DNA of 64,000 nucleotides from Pseudomonas congelans (GTDB taxonomy: Bacteria > Pseudomonadota > Gammaproteobacteria > Pseudomonadales > Pseudomonadaceae): assembly GCF_900103225.1 (NCBI RefSeq), contig NZ_FNJH01000002.1:124001-188000 (forward strand), read 5' to 3'. Shown piece by piece: positions 29,042-39,300 of the stretch. The translations under genes were made by a program, and so were the position numbers. Numbering within the stretch: the stretch's first letter is position 1; every line of letters begins with the position of its first letter. Under the pieces are notes generated by a model. It did no database searches, had not been told where the DNA came from, and worked only from the letters and a program-made list of their open reading frames with translations.

Positions 29042-30478
29042 TTACGCGGCGGCAGGTTCAGCCGCTGGCTGTGCAGCAGCCTTGAGCGCTATAACCTCGG
29101 CGCGCAGCTCCTTGACGGCCCCCATCAGGTCTGTGATCAAGGCCATCGGGTCGAGCTGCTGGATACGTGCATTACCCTTTTCGTCGACGCCGTCCTTCTC
29201 GCCGGTAACGGCCAACGGGTTTACCTCCTGCGCCTCATGCGCGATAAGCCCTTGGTAGGTGGTGCCATCGCCAGAAAACACATCGCCGAACTTTTTCTTT
29301 TGGAACGTAACTACTCGGTACGCATCAATACGGTCTAAAAAAAACGACGGTACAGAATCAACGACCATTTCGCGCTTATCGGACAAGGTCTTAATAAACT
29401 TCTTGATGCGATAATCGGAAGTAAACAGCGTCATTGTGCCGACGTAAGTGTTATCGATCCATACATCCACATTAGAGCCGGTCCAGTTATAGTTATATAC
29501 GGTCCCGCCACGACCTGCGCTCAAGCCTGCACGGCACCACGTGCCGGTCGACTCTAGCCTTCCTGATACTTGAAACGCCCCTTCCAATCGCAACACGCCA
29601 GCCTGTTGGTTTATAAGCCTGACGTCATAGTCCGTTGCGGAATTGTTATAATGAAAGTCTATATAAGGACTGGAGTTTGTAAGTTCAATAGACGCGAATG
29701 TCGGGGCCTGACCTGGACCTACGCCTAATGCGGTTCTAGCGCCGTTTGAACTATTAGCCCCTGTCCCGCCCTTAGAGATGGGAACCACGTCCTCGACCGA
29801 GGCTGCTCCCAGCCCCAACCCCTGACGCGCAGCAGCTTGGCTGTTACCGCCAGTACCGCCTGATGCAACTCCAATGGGACTACTAACGTAAAGCGAGGGA
29901 ACGGTAAGAAGACCTTCATAGCTATAGGTCATTGACGGTCCGGATGCTGTGTTTGCACCGTTTACGGAGCGCCAAGTAAATCCGCCAGCCCCGCCGCCAC
30001 GGTTCACAATGAAGTGCCCCTCACCCTGCGAGCCCGAGTTCCAGCCCATATACAGGCCTTGGATATTGTAGAGCGCGCTGGACTGCTGAATCCCGACCTC
30101 TGAAAATATCGCTCTCCCGTCACTGCGACCTGTACCCCCCTTCGCGACTGGCAGCGTGTCGTAGTTGCCAGTAGTGCCGAGTCCGGCCATCTTGTCGCCG
30201 AACTGTACCCGCAGCTGGTTGAAAGCGTCGCGCAGCATTTTATCGTAGCCTTGCACAGGCATGATTGCGTATGCGGCACCGCTGACTGTCGCCCCCTTAT
30301 AGGGTGGCAGAATCGAGATAACCGTGGGGCTGGCCACGTTGGCGATCTCGTAATTAAGTCCGTCCGGACCTACGAATGCATCACCCACTCGCGAGTTGGC
30401 GTCAAACGCTACGTTTACGCCAGTTACAGCTGTTGATCCGTTTGTCACGGACACAGTACCGTTTCTAAGCCAAGGCAT
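29042..30478 (-). CDS. Tail fibre protein with S74 chaperone domain
   Basis: A 478-residue fibre. The N-terminus (residues 1-110) is a short baseplate-binding part, followed by GGTG-type repeats (VAKGGTGRSD, VASGGTGGNS, ISKGGTGAN) and a beta-rich shaft. The C-terminus (from about 350) carries TSDYRIKKFI and YQGLIAHEAQEV, the peptidase S74 intramolecular chaperone, in which the Ser-Asp bond is the self-cleavage site. An alanine-rich tail ends it. This is the likely receptor-binding protein. The gene is a little poorer in GC than its neighbours. Confidence 0.85.
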   Translation of the reverse strand: MPWLRNGTVSVTNGSTAVTGVNVAFDANSRVGDAFVGPDGLNYEIANVASPTVISILPPYKGATVSGAAYAIMPVQGYDKMLRDAFNQLRVQFGDKMAGLGTTGNYDTLPVAKGGTGRSDGRAIFSEVGIQQSSALYNIQGLYMGWNSGSQGEGHFIVNRGGGAGGFTWRSVNGANTASGPSMTYSYEGLLTVPSLYVSSPIGVASGGTGGNSQAAARQGLGLGAASVEDVVPISKGGTGANSSNGARTALGVGPGQAPTFASIELTNSSPYIDFHYNNSATDYDVRLINQQAGVLRLEGAFQVSGRLESTGTWCRAGLSAGRGGTVYNYNWTGSNVDVWIDNTYVGTMTLFTSDYRIKKFIKTLSDKREMVVDSVPSFFLDRIDAYRVVTFQKKKFGDVFSGDGTTYQGLIAHEAQEVNPLAVTGEKDGVDEKGNARIQQLDPMALITDLMGAVKELRAEVIALKAAAQPAAEPAAA

Positions 30479-30501
30479 ATTTGTTACTCACTAAATGGAT
30501 T

Positions 30502-31188
30502 TCAGACATTCATCTTTGCGAAGACTGCCGGTAGGAAAAATGCTGTTGGGTTAGCGGCGGCAATAGTGATCGCGTAAAGCTTACTGTTCGGAAAGTCCCA
30601 CCAGCAATACAGTGCGCGGGATATGGCGCTACCCGAGTTCAGTCCCATACCGAACGAATTAATCAATAGATATTCATTCTCAGGGAAGTTAAAAGGTACT
30701 GAGTAATAACACCTGACAAGACTCTGGCTGGTGTAATCAAATCTCTCGTAGGTCCACGATTGGAACGAGCGAGTGAAGTTCGCACTTGAAGTACCAGAAT
30801 CAAACAGCAAGTTTGTCGCACCATCCCAAAGCCGCATCCCGAAGTCAGCCACCGGCTGGGCAGCAAATTGAGCAACGAAATAGCGGCCGTTGGGTTGAGC
30901 GGTGTTCACGTCATATGCCCGCACATAGAAACCCGTCCAGTTACCGGCCGATCCGACAAGACGCATCATGCAAAGCCCTGCAACCGCATTCACAGTGTCG
31001 GGCCGCACAAACACCAAGGGCGGTTCTTGTGATGTAACAGGCCGAGGAAAATAGGTAGTTGAGCCAAGCCCGCTTTCCTCGGTGGGCTGATAGCGACCCG
31101 AAGCAATCACCATCAGACGCGCATATTGCGAATCGAGAACTACCACATTGCTGTTGTTGGAAAACTCCAGGCCATATGCTTCCGCCAT
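30502..31188 (-). CDS. Phage tail-associated protein, hypothetical
   Basis: A 228-residue protein, beta-rich with many Asn, Tyr and Phe residues, no membrane segment. It lies between the tail fibre gene and the tip genes, so it is probably a virion tip or fibre-attachment component. Its start overlaps the upstream stop by one base. No family recognised. Confidence 0.7.
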   Translation of the reverse strand: MAEAYGLEFSNNSNVVVLDSQYARLMVIASGRYQPTEESGLGSTTYFPRPVTSQEPPLVFVRPDTVNAVAGLCMMRLVGSAGNWTGFYVRAYDVNTAQPNGRYFVAQFAAQPVADFGMRLWDGATNLLFDSGTSSANFTRSFQSWTYERFDYTSQSLVRCYYSVPFNFPENEYLLINSFGMGLNSGSAISRALYCWWDFPNSKLYAITIAAANPTAFFLPAVFAKMNV

Positions 31189-31508
31189 TATGAAAACCTC
31201 ATGACAAGCAGCCGCATGGTGCCGTTCGAAACCGTGCTTGAGCCGTAAGTTCTGGTGTGGTTGTAAACCCTCGCGATACCGTCAACGAGCTCCGTTTCGT
31301 GCTGCCTCTGATTGCCGTCGTAAGCGCCAGCCGGAATTACGATTGCCACACCGTTACCCGGCCCGACACCCGGCACAGCAAAGTCCTGACTGGTCTTTGT
31401 GGTGCCGGAGAAGGTAACGAGCGTCGACAGCACAACCCGGATCGTGAACGAATTCTCGTCAAGCTGAAGCGCAGCATCTGCGCCCCATACCCTCATTCCG
31501 TTGCTCAT
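31188..31508 (-). CDS. Phage tail-associated protein, hypothetical
   Basis: A 106-residue, beta-rich protein starting MSNGMRVWGADAAL. The start at 31508 overlaps the tip protein stop as ATGA; the open frame upstream lies inside that gene. It repeats themes of the next gene and is likely another small tip or fibre component. Confidence 0.7.
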   Translation of the reverse strand: MSNGMRVWGADAALQLDENSFTIRVVLSTLVTFSGTTKTSQDFAVPGVGPGNGVAIVIPAGAYDGNQRQHETELVDGIARVYNHTRTYGSSTVSNGTMRLLVMRFS

Positions 31509-34500
31509 TCGCTGAGGTCCCCCAACTGCACGCGCTTGACGTTGTTGGCGTCGTACACGCGTACCGATCTGTTGGTCACCACCAGCCTGCCGCCAGCAGC
31601 GCCTGAACCGTTTATCTCGAGCGTTCCATCCTTGCGCAAGATCCATCCACGCTGTCCGGCGACGTAGTCAGTCGAGCTGATGAAACTCCCGATCTTGGCG
31701 TTAGTGATCGTGCCGTCCATGATGAAGGTCGGACCGAGGAACAGCTGCCCGTTCTGGGCAACGAACGGAGTCGATATCGCGCCGCCCGCCAGCGTGTTTA
31801 CCAGCGCGAACCGGTCGGCAGACATGAGGATCTGGCTCTGCAGCACCCCGCCAACGTTCTCAATCCCTGCGCCTATCCCCGCCATGACGTACTGGCCGTT
31901 GGAGTTGACTTGCAATTTGACGGTGTACATCGCTGTGAGCTTGCCGTCCGTGGTCGCCTGGGCCGAGCTGACCGTCTGAACGGCTGCGCTCGCGCCGTTG
32001 GCCGTAGCCTGCACTTGGTCCAGCTTTGTGGACAGCGCACCGTCAGCGGTCGACCTGGCATTCTCTTCAGACTGAATGGCCGCCTGAACCGTCGTTTGGT
32101 TCGTGGTGACCGTCGCCGTCAGGTTCGTAATTTTCTGGGTGGTAGCCTCCCTGTCCGTAGCTTGAGCAGTTTCAACGATGCTGATTTTTGACTCTGTGCC
32201 TCCCACCCGAGCATCCAGCAACGTAGTGCGCTGCGCCTGGGCAAAGTTCTGCTCTGTCCTGACCTTTACTTCCTGCGCGTAACTGGCTGTGCTGTCCCAA
32301 CCTTTCAGTGCTTCGAGCAGATCGCCTTCCACGCTGTCTGATCGGTACTGAGCTTGAACCGCTTGCAACTGGGTAGCTGTCGCGGTGGTCTTGCCGTCAA
32401 CCGTCGAGATATCGGCGGTGTTCTTGCTGACCTGCGCCGCCTGCGCGTTGGCCGACCGAATCGACTGGCCAGTGTTGACCCAGTACGTCGGATTGGGCGG
32501 ACCGTTCGAACCATTGGCAGCCGCTGGGACCGCCGCAATGGCCGTCCAAAGGTTGTCACCTACACGCACGGTGTTGTCGCGCACATAGGCATCGGTCGGC
32601 ACGTAGACCAGCGCGTCGGTGATTTCTCCGATGTTGGCCTTCAGCTCTTCCAGGCGCTCATTGACTGAGCCAGCTCCGTCGCCACTGATCAGCTCAATCT
32701 CTGAACGCAGGTTCTGCGAGAGCTCGGTCTTGCTGATCTTGCCGGCCAGAGCCGACAGATAGGCCGACACATCGTTTGATGTCGACGTAGGCACATAAAG
32801 GAAGGCGCTCTTCCCGTATGCGTTGGTCGAGCGAATGAAATAGTAATAATTGGTATAGAACGTCAGGTCGTTGTGCGTGAACGAGAGGCCTTGGCCCAAG
32901 TACTGCGCCGTGCCCGATGTAGCGTTGGGGTTGGTGCTGAAAAAGTACTCGTAGGTGCCGCCGTTCAATCCGTGGTTCGGGTTCTGCGGGATCAGTACGA
33001 TGCTGTCGATTGAGGACTGCACCACGCACGACTCAGGGATTGGCGGCCCCTGAATGCTCACCGAGATAGTCGCTTCGCCAGATCGAGCCATTGGGCCCAG
33101 GGCGGCCACACTCATAGTGTATGTGCCTGACGCCAATCCGTTGATGGCAAGCGTGTTGGCCGTCGCGGGCACCGAGCGTGACTGCGCGACACCGCCGCCC
33201 TGGCGGACCGTGACCACATACGAGGTGACGATGCCCTGCGGTGGTACCCACGACAGAACGCCCTGCACCACCTCAGCAGCATCGCCAGCGGACCATGCAA
33301 GGCCGGTGGGCGACCCAAGCCCGCCGCTTGGCAGGTTGATGAATCCCAGCGGATTGTAAGGCTGCCCTACGGCATCATCGAAGATAGCCGCCTCGTACTG
33401 CTTGACCTGAACAGTGCAGCCTTCGTTGTCACCCATCGACCAGTCAGAGACGATGAACTCGCCAAGAATGTTCAGTGATGGCAGGTTTACGCGAACGACG
33501 CGGCCTGGCCGGCAGTTGTAGCCAGAGAAGTTCATCGGCAGGCTGATTGCCCCGCCAGCGCGCCGCTGTCGCAGGGATATGTTCGCCAGGCGCTGAGGCT
33601 GATAGGCGTCGGTCACATACGAGAACGTCATCGTCTCTGCAGCTTCGCCGCCGTCCTCAAGAATCCATTCGGACACGCTGACCTCGGGGTAATCCGTTTC
33701 GGTCCAGGACTGTTCAGGATCGATGAACGTGCCACGCACCGTGTTGATGGCGGAATCGTTCGTCGACTCGGTGCTGCCGGACACAGTGCCGATGATCATG
33801 TCTTCGGTGATCTCGAAGTCATACGGCCCGTAATAGGCCCCGGCCTGGAGCATCCAGCGTCCGCCGACGCGTATCAACTTCCCGGCGCATGACGCTTCCA
33901 GCTTCTGCAGCACGCCCGGGCGCTGCTCGTCTGCACCAATCACGCAGGAGGTGCGATAGCGCTGGCTGACGGAGCCATCGGCATTGGTCAGCGCTTCATC
34001 GCAGACGTTTGCCGCACTGGCAAAGGTCTCGAAAATGATCTCGTCATCCGGAACGTTGCAGCGGGTGCGTAGATACCAGAGGATGTGCAGCGCGGTGTTG
34101 GCGGTGTAGATGTTATTGCCGGTGCGCGGGTCGTAAATATCATTCCGGCCACGGAGCACAAAGCGGGTGTCAGGTATGCCGGACGGGAACTTCTCGGCGC
34201 TGTACTTTAGGGTGATGCGCACGTACGACAGGCCGCGCCCGATCTGGCTGTCTTTCCAGTCCTGGCAGTTTGCCTTGAGGAATGCGTTCACTTCTGTCGG
34301 GTTGACGATCAGCTCATAGCTGGCGAACTCACCGAACGAGCCGATCTCTTCCTCGCCCAGGTAGATGTTCTCCAAGGCATCGATAGCACCTTCACACAAC
34401 ACGTACACAAGGTGGATTTGCTCGCCCTCTGTGAGCGTGCCGGACTGCTCCTGAGCCCAGACCAGCACGCCGCCAGTGGACACACGGCCAAGGATGAAAC

Positions 34501-34702
34501 GGATCGGTGCTTTCGACGACCTCACCGTTTGAGCGGAGGGCTCGTTATCGCGCAAAGGGGATTTGGTGTTGAGCTTCTCCTGCTGCGATGCTGCATAGAA
34601 GGCCAGGCCAGCGCCGATAGCAGCGCCCACCGGGCCACCTTGCACGAAGCCGATCACAGCACCGACAGCGACCTGAGCAATTTTCTTTACGCCACTTGGC
34701 AT
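31505..34702 (-). CDS. Tail tip / host specificity protein J-like
   Basis: A 1065-residue central tail tip protein like lambda J. It starts with a glycine/alanine-rich hydrophobic stretch (AVGAVIGFVQGGPVGAAIG), then the tip domains (VRSSKAPIRFILGRVSTGG, WILEDGGEAAETMTFSYV), a fibronectin III-like part in the middle (about 455-560), a long helical region with repeated STADGALSTKLDQV-type segments, and a C-terminal receptor-contact part (DUF1983-like, FIMDGTITNAKIGSF). Length is normal for this protein. It precedes the fibre genes in the late operon. Confidence 0.9.
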   Translation of the reverse strand: MPSGVKKIAQVAVGAVIGFVQGGPVGAAIGAGLAFYAASQQEKLNTKSPLRDNEPSAQTVRSSKAPIRFILGRVSTGGVLVWAQEQSGTLTEGEQIHLVYVLCEGAIDALENIYLGEEEIGSFGEFASYELIVNPTEVNAFLKANCQDWKDSQIGRGLSYVRITLKYSAEKFPSGIPDTRFVLRGRNDIYDPRTGNNIYTANTALHILWYLRTRCNVPDDEIIFETFASAANVCDEALTNADGSVSQRYRTSCVIGADEQRPGVLQKLEASCAGKLIRVGGRWMLQAGAYYGPYDFEITEDMIIGTVSGSTESTNDSAINTVRGTFIDPEQSWTETDYPEVSVSEWILEDGGEAAETMTFSYVTDAYQPQRLANISLRQRRAGGAISLPMNFSGYNCRPGRVVRVNLPSLNILGEFIVSDWSMGDNEGCTVQVKQYEAAIFDDAVGQPYNPLGFINLPSGGLGSPTGLAWSAGDAAEVVQGVLSWVPPQGIVTSYVVTVRQGGGVAQSRSVPATANTLAINGLASGTYTMSVAALGPMARSGEATISVSIQGPPIPESCVVQSSIDSIVLIPQNPNHGLNGGTYEYFFSTNPNATSGTAQYLGQGLSFTHNDLTFYTNYYYFIRSTNAYGKSAFLYVPTSTSNDVSAYLSALAGKISKTELSQNLRSEIELISGDGAGSVNERLEELKANIGEITDALVYVPTDAYVRDNTVRVGDNLWTAIAAVPAAANGSNGPPNPTYWVNTGQSIRSANAQAAQVSKNTADISTVDGKTTATATQLQAVQAQYRSDSVEGDLLEALKGWDSTASYAQEVKVRTEQNFAQAQRTTLLDARVGGTESKISIVETAQATDREATTQKITNLTATVTTNQTTVQAAIQSEENARSTADGALSTKLDQVQATANGASAAVQTVSSAQATTDGKLTAMYTVKLQVNSNGQYVMAGIGAGIENVGGVLQSQILMSADRFALVNTLAGGAISTPFVAQNGQLFLGPTFIMDGTITNAKIGSFISSTDYVAGQRGWILRKDGTLEINGSGAAGGRLVVTNRSVRVYDANNVKRVQLGDLSE

Positions 34703-35100
34703 TACTCAACCCTCCACGCCGCCAGCGGCTCACACATAACGCGCGCAACGCCGTCATCGGTCGTCGCCCAATAATCACCAGCCCAGAACACGGCCATGCT
34801 TCGCCCTGCCGGCGCTTCGTACATCACCACATCGCCGCGCTGGATGAACGGAACTGCAACCCTTACAAAGCACGCGTCCCACGCAGCTTCCAGGCTACCG
34901 TGACGCTTCTTCAGCGCACGCTTGGCGCCCGCTTCAGTCTTGTAGGTGCCACGGTATTGTTCTGCTGGATCGACACCGCACACGGCGCTAGAGCAGTCGG
35001 CGGCGAACAGGCAACAGTCAAATCCGCCCCACGAAAAAGGCCGCCCTTGGGCAGCCTTGATTACTTCGTTCAGACGCGTGGTCCAGTCTCTATGGCGCAT
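34702..35100 (-). CDS. Tail assembly protein, DUF6950-like
   Basis: A 132-residue protein in the position of lambda K. It has a cysteine-rich loop (FDCCLFAADCSSAV) and a C-terminal QRGDVVMYEAP segment resembling cell-wall peptidase (NlpC/P60-like) folds; the DUF6950 assignment is from this pattern. It may cut peptidoglycan at entry or serve tail tip assembly. Its stop overlaps the tip gene start by one base. Confidence 0.72.
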   Translation of the reverse strand: MRHRDWTTRLNEVIKAAQGRPFSWGGFDCCLFAADCSSAVCGVDPAEQYRGTYKTEAGAKRALKKRHGSLEAAWDACFVRVAVPFIQRGDVVMYEAPAGRSMAVFWAGDYWATTDDGVARVMCEPLAAWRVE

Positions 35101-35102
35101 AG

Positions 35103-35705
35103 CTAACTACCGTAGTTGAAGGTCGGCGCATCCTTGGCAGACCCCCAGTAGATGGGCCATTCGGACATTTGCGCGATTGCGTAGAAGAACCGGTCGCCCT
35201 GGTGCCGGGCGCGGTGGTTTTCATCCGTCCAGCGCTCAGTGCCGGTCCGGCTCCATTCGGCCATGCGGTCGATGACCGGGACGGTTATGGTGTTGCCTTC
35301 CTGGCCATTCCCTGCGAACGAGAATTTGGCGGCGTCCATGCGCCCGGAAAACAGGATGTCGGCGGCGTAGTTACCGGCCTCGTCGAACACCACGAAGATG
35401 ACCTTGGCCATTCGGCCCCGGCAACCGCGCACGTTGGTTTCGGAAAGGATGTAGGAGTCCAGCCCGCTCAGGGTCAGATCCACCGACATGGGCGAGCCTG
35501 AGTTGTCACTCTCTTTCGACTGGCTGACCTGACCGAAATTGCCCACGCCTTCGTAGGTGATACCGTCGACGACCAGCTCACCGGTTCCGGTGTGAGCGAA
35601 AACCATGCCGTCGGCGAAGTCCAGCTGCACGGCGTAGACCGGCATGAATTTGCCAGTGGCGATGATATCCACCACACGCTGACTGAAAGGAAATGCTGAG
35701 GGCAT
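35103..35705 (-). CDS. Phage tail protein (tip complex)
   Basis: A 200-residue beta-rich protein (YAVQLDFADGMVFAHTGTGE, VDLTLSGLDSYIL, ADILFSGRMDAAKF) of the kind encoded before the tail tip in siphoviruses, similar in layout to DUF2163-type hub proteins. Role is inferred from position. It ends two bases before the K-like gene. Confidence 0.75.
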   Translation of the reverse strand: MPSAFPFSQRVVDIIATGKFMPVYAVQLDFADGMVFAHTGTGELVVDGITYEGVGNFGQVSQSKESDNSGSPMSVDLTLSGLDSYILSETNVRGCRGRMAKVIFVVFDEAGNYAADILFSGRMDAAKFSFAGNGQEGNTITVPVIDRMAEWSRTGTERWTDENHRARHQGDRFFYAIAQMSEWPIYWGSAKDAPTFNYGS

Positions 35706-36289
35706 TAGAACGCCTCCCTGAATTGCAAAGCGCTGTTGGATACCAAGGGATCCTGAACCACCTGGTGGGTGTCGTCTAAGCGGCGCATCTCCGAGTAGGG
35801 ATTGCGATATTCAACGTGTGCGCCCACGGTCAGCGTTTTTCGGATGCGCTTGTTGAGCGAAACTTGCACCCGGCCCTCCGCTGTCGAACTGGCATCATCT
35901 ATCACCTCGAACATCTCACCGCCAACCGTGATGTAGTCCCCCATCGAAAACACTTTGGCGCTGGGTATCACGCCGCCAATGGTCATAAACGTGGCTTGGG
36001 AAAAACCTGACACCACTACCGCAGCACCAATATCGTCGACTCGGGTACGGGTGATAGCGGGGATATTCACAGTCCCATACATGCCCTGCAGCTTCCCGAT
36101 CAGCGAGGTGAGCTGGCGCTCGTCCTCATCAAACAGCACGCCGAAGGTCATCGTGCATATCCAGTACGCGCCGGGGTAGCCAAGGATTTGTTGGGAGTTC
36201 GACAGAATGGAAGTGAATGCGCGGTTGTTGTACGTGACACCCCATGTTGTTTGCGATGGCTCAAGCGATTCAGGCCAATCAAGCGCCAT
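35705..36289 (-). CDS. Phage tail protein (distal tail-like)
   Basis: A 194-residue protein with WPESLEPSQTTWGVTYNNRA at its start and beta-rich body. It directly follows the tape measure gene in transcription order, the usual place of the distal tail protein. Its stop overlaps the next start by one base. Confidence 0.75.
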   Translation of the reverse strand: MALDWPESLEPSQTTWGVTYNNRAFTSILSNSQQILGYPGAYWICTMTFGVLFDEDERQLTSLIGKLQGMYGTVNIPAITRTRVDDIGAAVVVSGFSQATFMTIGGVIPSAKVFSMGDYITVGGEMFEVIDDASSTAEGRVQVSLNKRIRKTLTVGAHVEYRNPYSEMRRLDDTHQVVQDPLVSNSALQFREAF

Positions 36290-36310
36290 GACGCCTCCTT
36301 ATGCTGGTAA

Positions 36311-39300
36311 TCAGCCGTTGATCAGTTGCCGGGCTGGCCCGTTGGTTTTGAAATCGTTAAGCACCATTTGATATGCCGCCTGTGCGCCCTCCTGGGCTGC
36401 GCGCCGAACCTCGGCTCTCGATACGGCGTCAGCGTTGCCCTGGAAGGTGAAGTGCTGGGTAACGCTTCCCAGCGCGGTCGAAGTCGTCGCGGTACTGCCG
36501 CCACCTGCATCACCACCTACCATGCGGACGCCCAGCGAGCCGTCGGCAGCGCGCGTTAGGGGCATGATCGCCTCCGGCCCGGCCTCGCCCGCCATGCCAG
36601 TCTTACCGCCCGCCATACCGAAAAGCGTCGGGGTGTTGACGATGGAGTTGGTGAAGGCGGCGCCCTTGGCGAACTTCTGCACGCCTCGATCCCAGACACC
36701 GCCATCAGCCTGAAACACCGAGGCGATACCTGATCCCAGGCCACTGCTGGCAAAAGATGACACGGCGCCGACCAGCGCCTTGCGCACCTGGATGCGGATC
36801 AAGTCATCGACGATGGAGTCAGCCAGGCTTTTGAAAGACAGCTTTCCGGTTTTGACGAACTCGGTCAGAACATCCTCGGCGCCGTCGAACGCGTCAGAAA
36901 TCAGCGACTGGGTTTGTCCGGCGATATTGGCAACTTCGTCCCGGTAGTTCTGCCACGCTGCTTTAGCACCGTTGGTCCAATCACCTTGCGCCTGATCCAC
37001 CTTTTTCCAGCCGTCCTGCATCGCTTGGGCGGTCTTAGCGCCGTATTGCTGAGTCAAGGCGATCTGTCTTTCCAGATCCTGACGCTGCTTGTCCGTCGTG
37101 GCAGTTGCCAGAGCTTCACGCAACGCCAGTACCTTGTTGTTAGTGTCCTGTTCCAGCGACAAACGAGCCTGTGCCCGCTCAGCCTCTTTGCTACCCATGC
37201 CGACTGCTGAGGCCGTCTGCTGGTAAGACGCGGTAGCAATAGCGAGCTGCCGCTGCAGGTCAGCCTCGTACTTCATCGCTGCAGCCATACCGTCGGCGGA
37301 CGCCACGGTCTGGTCATACTGCTGTTTCAGCCATTGCAGGCCTTTGCCGTACTCTTCCGTAGAAATCTTCCCGGCCTTGTAAAGCAGCCGAAGTTCATCG
37401 GTTTTTTTCGACTGTTCATCTGCCGCCGCACTGACCGGATCGAAGCTCTCCTTGAGCTTGGCATAGGCATCAGCAGCGGTCTTGAGCTGCTGCTCAAGCT
37501 TGTTCTGGGCCTCTTTATGTTTCTGCGCTGACTCCGTCGCAGACTTGTCCGCGTCCTTCTGGGCGTCGTAGGCCTTGGCGGTGTCACGGATCTGCTTAGC
37601 GAGCGCGCCCTGCGGATCAATCTTGTTCTCGGTAATGAACCGGTCGGCTTCCTCGAGCTTCGTTTTGTCCTTGAGCGCATGGATCTGCTTGTCGAGGGTC
37701 TGCTGATAATTCTTGCCGGCGTTGTCGGCGGCGATATCGGCTTCGTTCTTGTCCTTCGTGCTCTTCGTGCTGCCGTCAAGCTGCTTGGTGTACAACTCCT
37801 GACGGGCCGCCAGCAGGTTGGTATTAACGTCGAGCGTGCTGACGGCTTCGGACTGTTTGACCCAGCCGTCCAGCTGCTTCTGAGGAATGCCCAGCTGCTG
37901 GCCGACCTTGAGAATCGTGTCGGACAGCGGTTGTCCCGCCTTCCTGGCTTCGTCCATGCTGCTCGCCAACGCAGCGAACTGTTTGCCGCCCGCTTCGCTG
38001 GAGCGCGGCCCGATGAGCGCACGCTGCATCGAAGTGCGCAGGCCCTCGAACGCGTCCGCCGCTTCGTTTGCCGAGTCTCGTTGCTGCTCGGAGATACGCA
38101 CCAGTGCGCCCTGCTGCTGGTCGCGGGTGAGCTGAGCGAACTCCTTGCGCACCTCCTCGACCGACCGCTTCAGATCGTTCACGTCCGTGCGGGCGGTCTG
38201 GGCATTGGACCCCATAGCCAGGAACGCCACGCCGACGCCGATCGCCAGTGCCGCGATCCCGGCCGGTCCACCCAGCAGCGCCAGCAGGGACGAGCTCGCC
38301 CGCGCCAGCACGTTCTTGGCCGCTGCGGCCTGAGCCTGTGCTGCCGCGTTGGCGACGGTGGCCGCCGTGTCGCGCGCCATGGCAGACGAAGACGCCGCAG
38401 TAGCGATAGCCAGGCGCTGAGTGGCAGCGGTGGCCGCCGTCTTGGCTGCCGCCAGCTCAGCGTCCATTGCCGCCAGCGCGGCGGTGTAGCGCGCCTCTTC
38501 CGCAGTGCCAACGGCCAGGCGGGCCTGATAGGCGAGCGCCTGACGCGCTGCTTGCACCTGGGCGAGCCGCGCGATTGTCTCCGCTTCCAACGCCTGAGCT
38601 GCCGAGTACGCTGCGACTGATTCACGCAGTTTGGCCGCAGCGGACGCTGCCGACGCCGCCGTTTCCTCGGCCTTGGCGATAGCCGAGGCCTTGGTGGTGG
38701 CGATGTTGGTGAGAGTCGCCTTTGTAGCCGCCGCAGACGATGCCACCGCATCGATGGCGAACTTGGCAAAAGCCGCCGCCATCTTGCCGCCCAGCGCTGC
38801 GACCAGTACATCCACGTTCTCGGCCAGAAAACTGATCGTCTCGCCCAGGCGCTGAGCGCCGCCGTTGTCGCTCAGGCCCTGCAGAGACTTGGTGATGCTC
38901 TCTATACCTGGCAGCAGGCCGATGGTGATTTGGTTGGCCGCCCCGGAGAAGGTCGCTTTCAACCCGGAAATAGCCTGCCCCGCAGCGACAAGACGGTTGA
39001 CGTTAAACTCTGAGATAACCGAGCCCGCGCGATCGGCCTGATCCCCCCACTCCTTGAACCCTTTGCCGTTATTGCGCAGCAGCGGAATCAATGCCGTGGT
39101 TTCGTCGGCCATCGCCTCCATGTAGGTCGTCATCTGCTGCTGATTCAGACCGGCCTTTTCGAGCGAGGTGTAGTAAAGCTGCAAGGCCTGTGGCCCGGAC
39201 AGATTGGCGAACTGGCCAGCAGTTACCCCGATCTTCGGCGCGATTTCTTTGAAGAAATCAGACATCTCGCCGCCGCCGCGCTGCAGGAATTCGCCGACGC

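Noticed and set aside
29042..31508. Diversity-generating retroelement at the tail fibre genes
   Set aside because: No reverse transcriptase gene and no template/variable repeat pair was seen.
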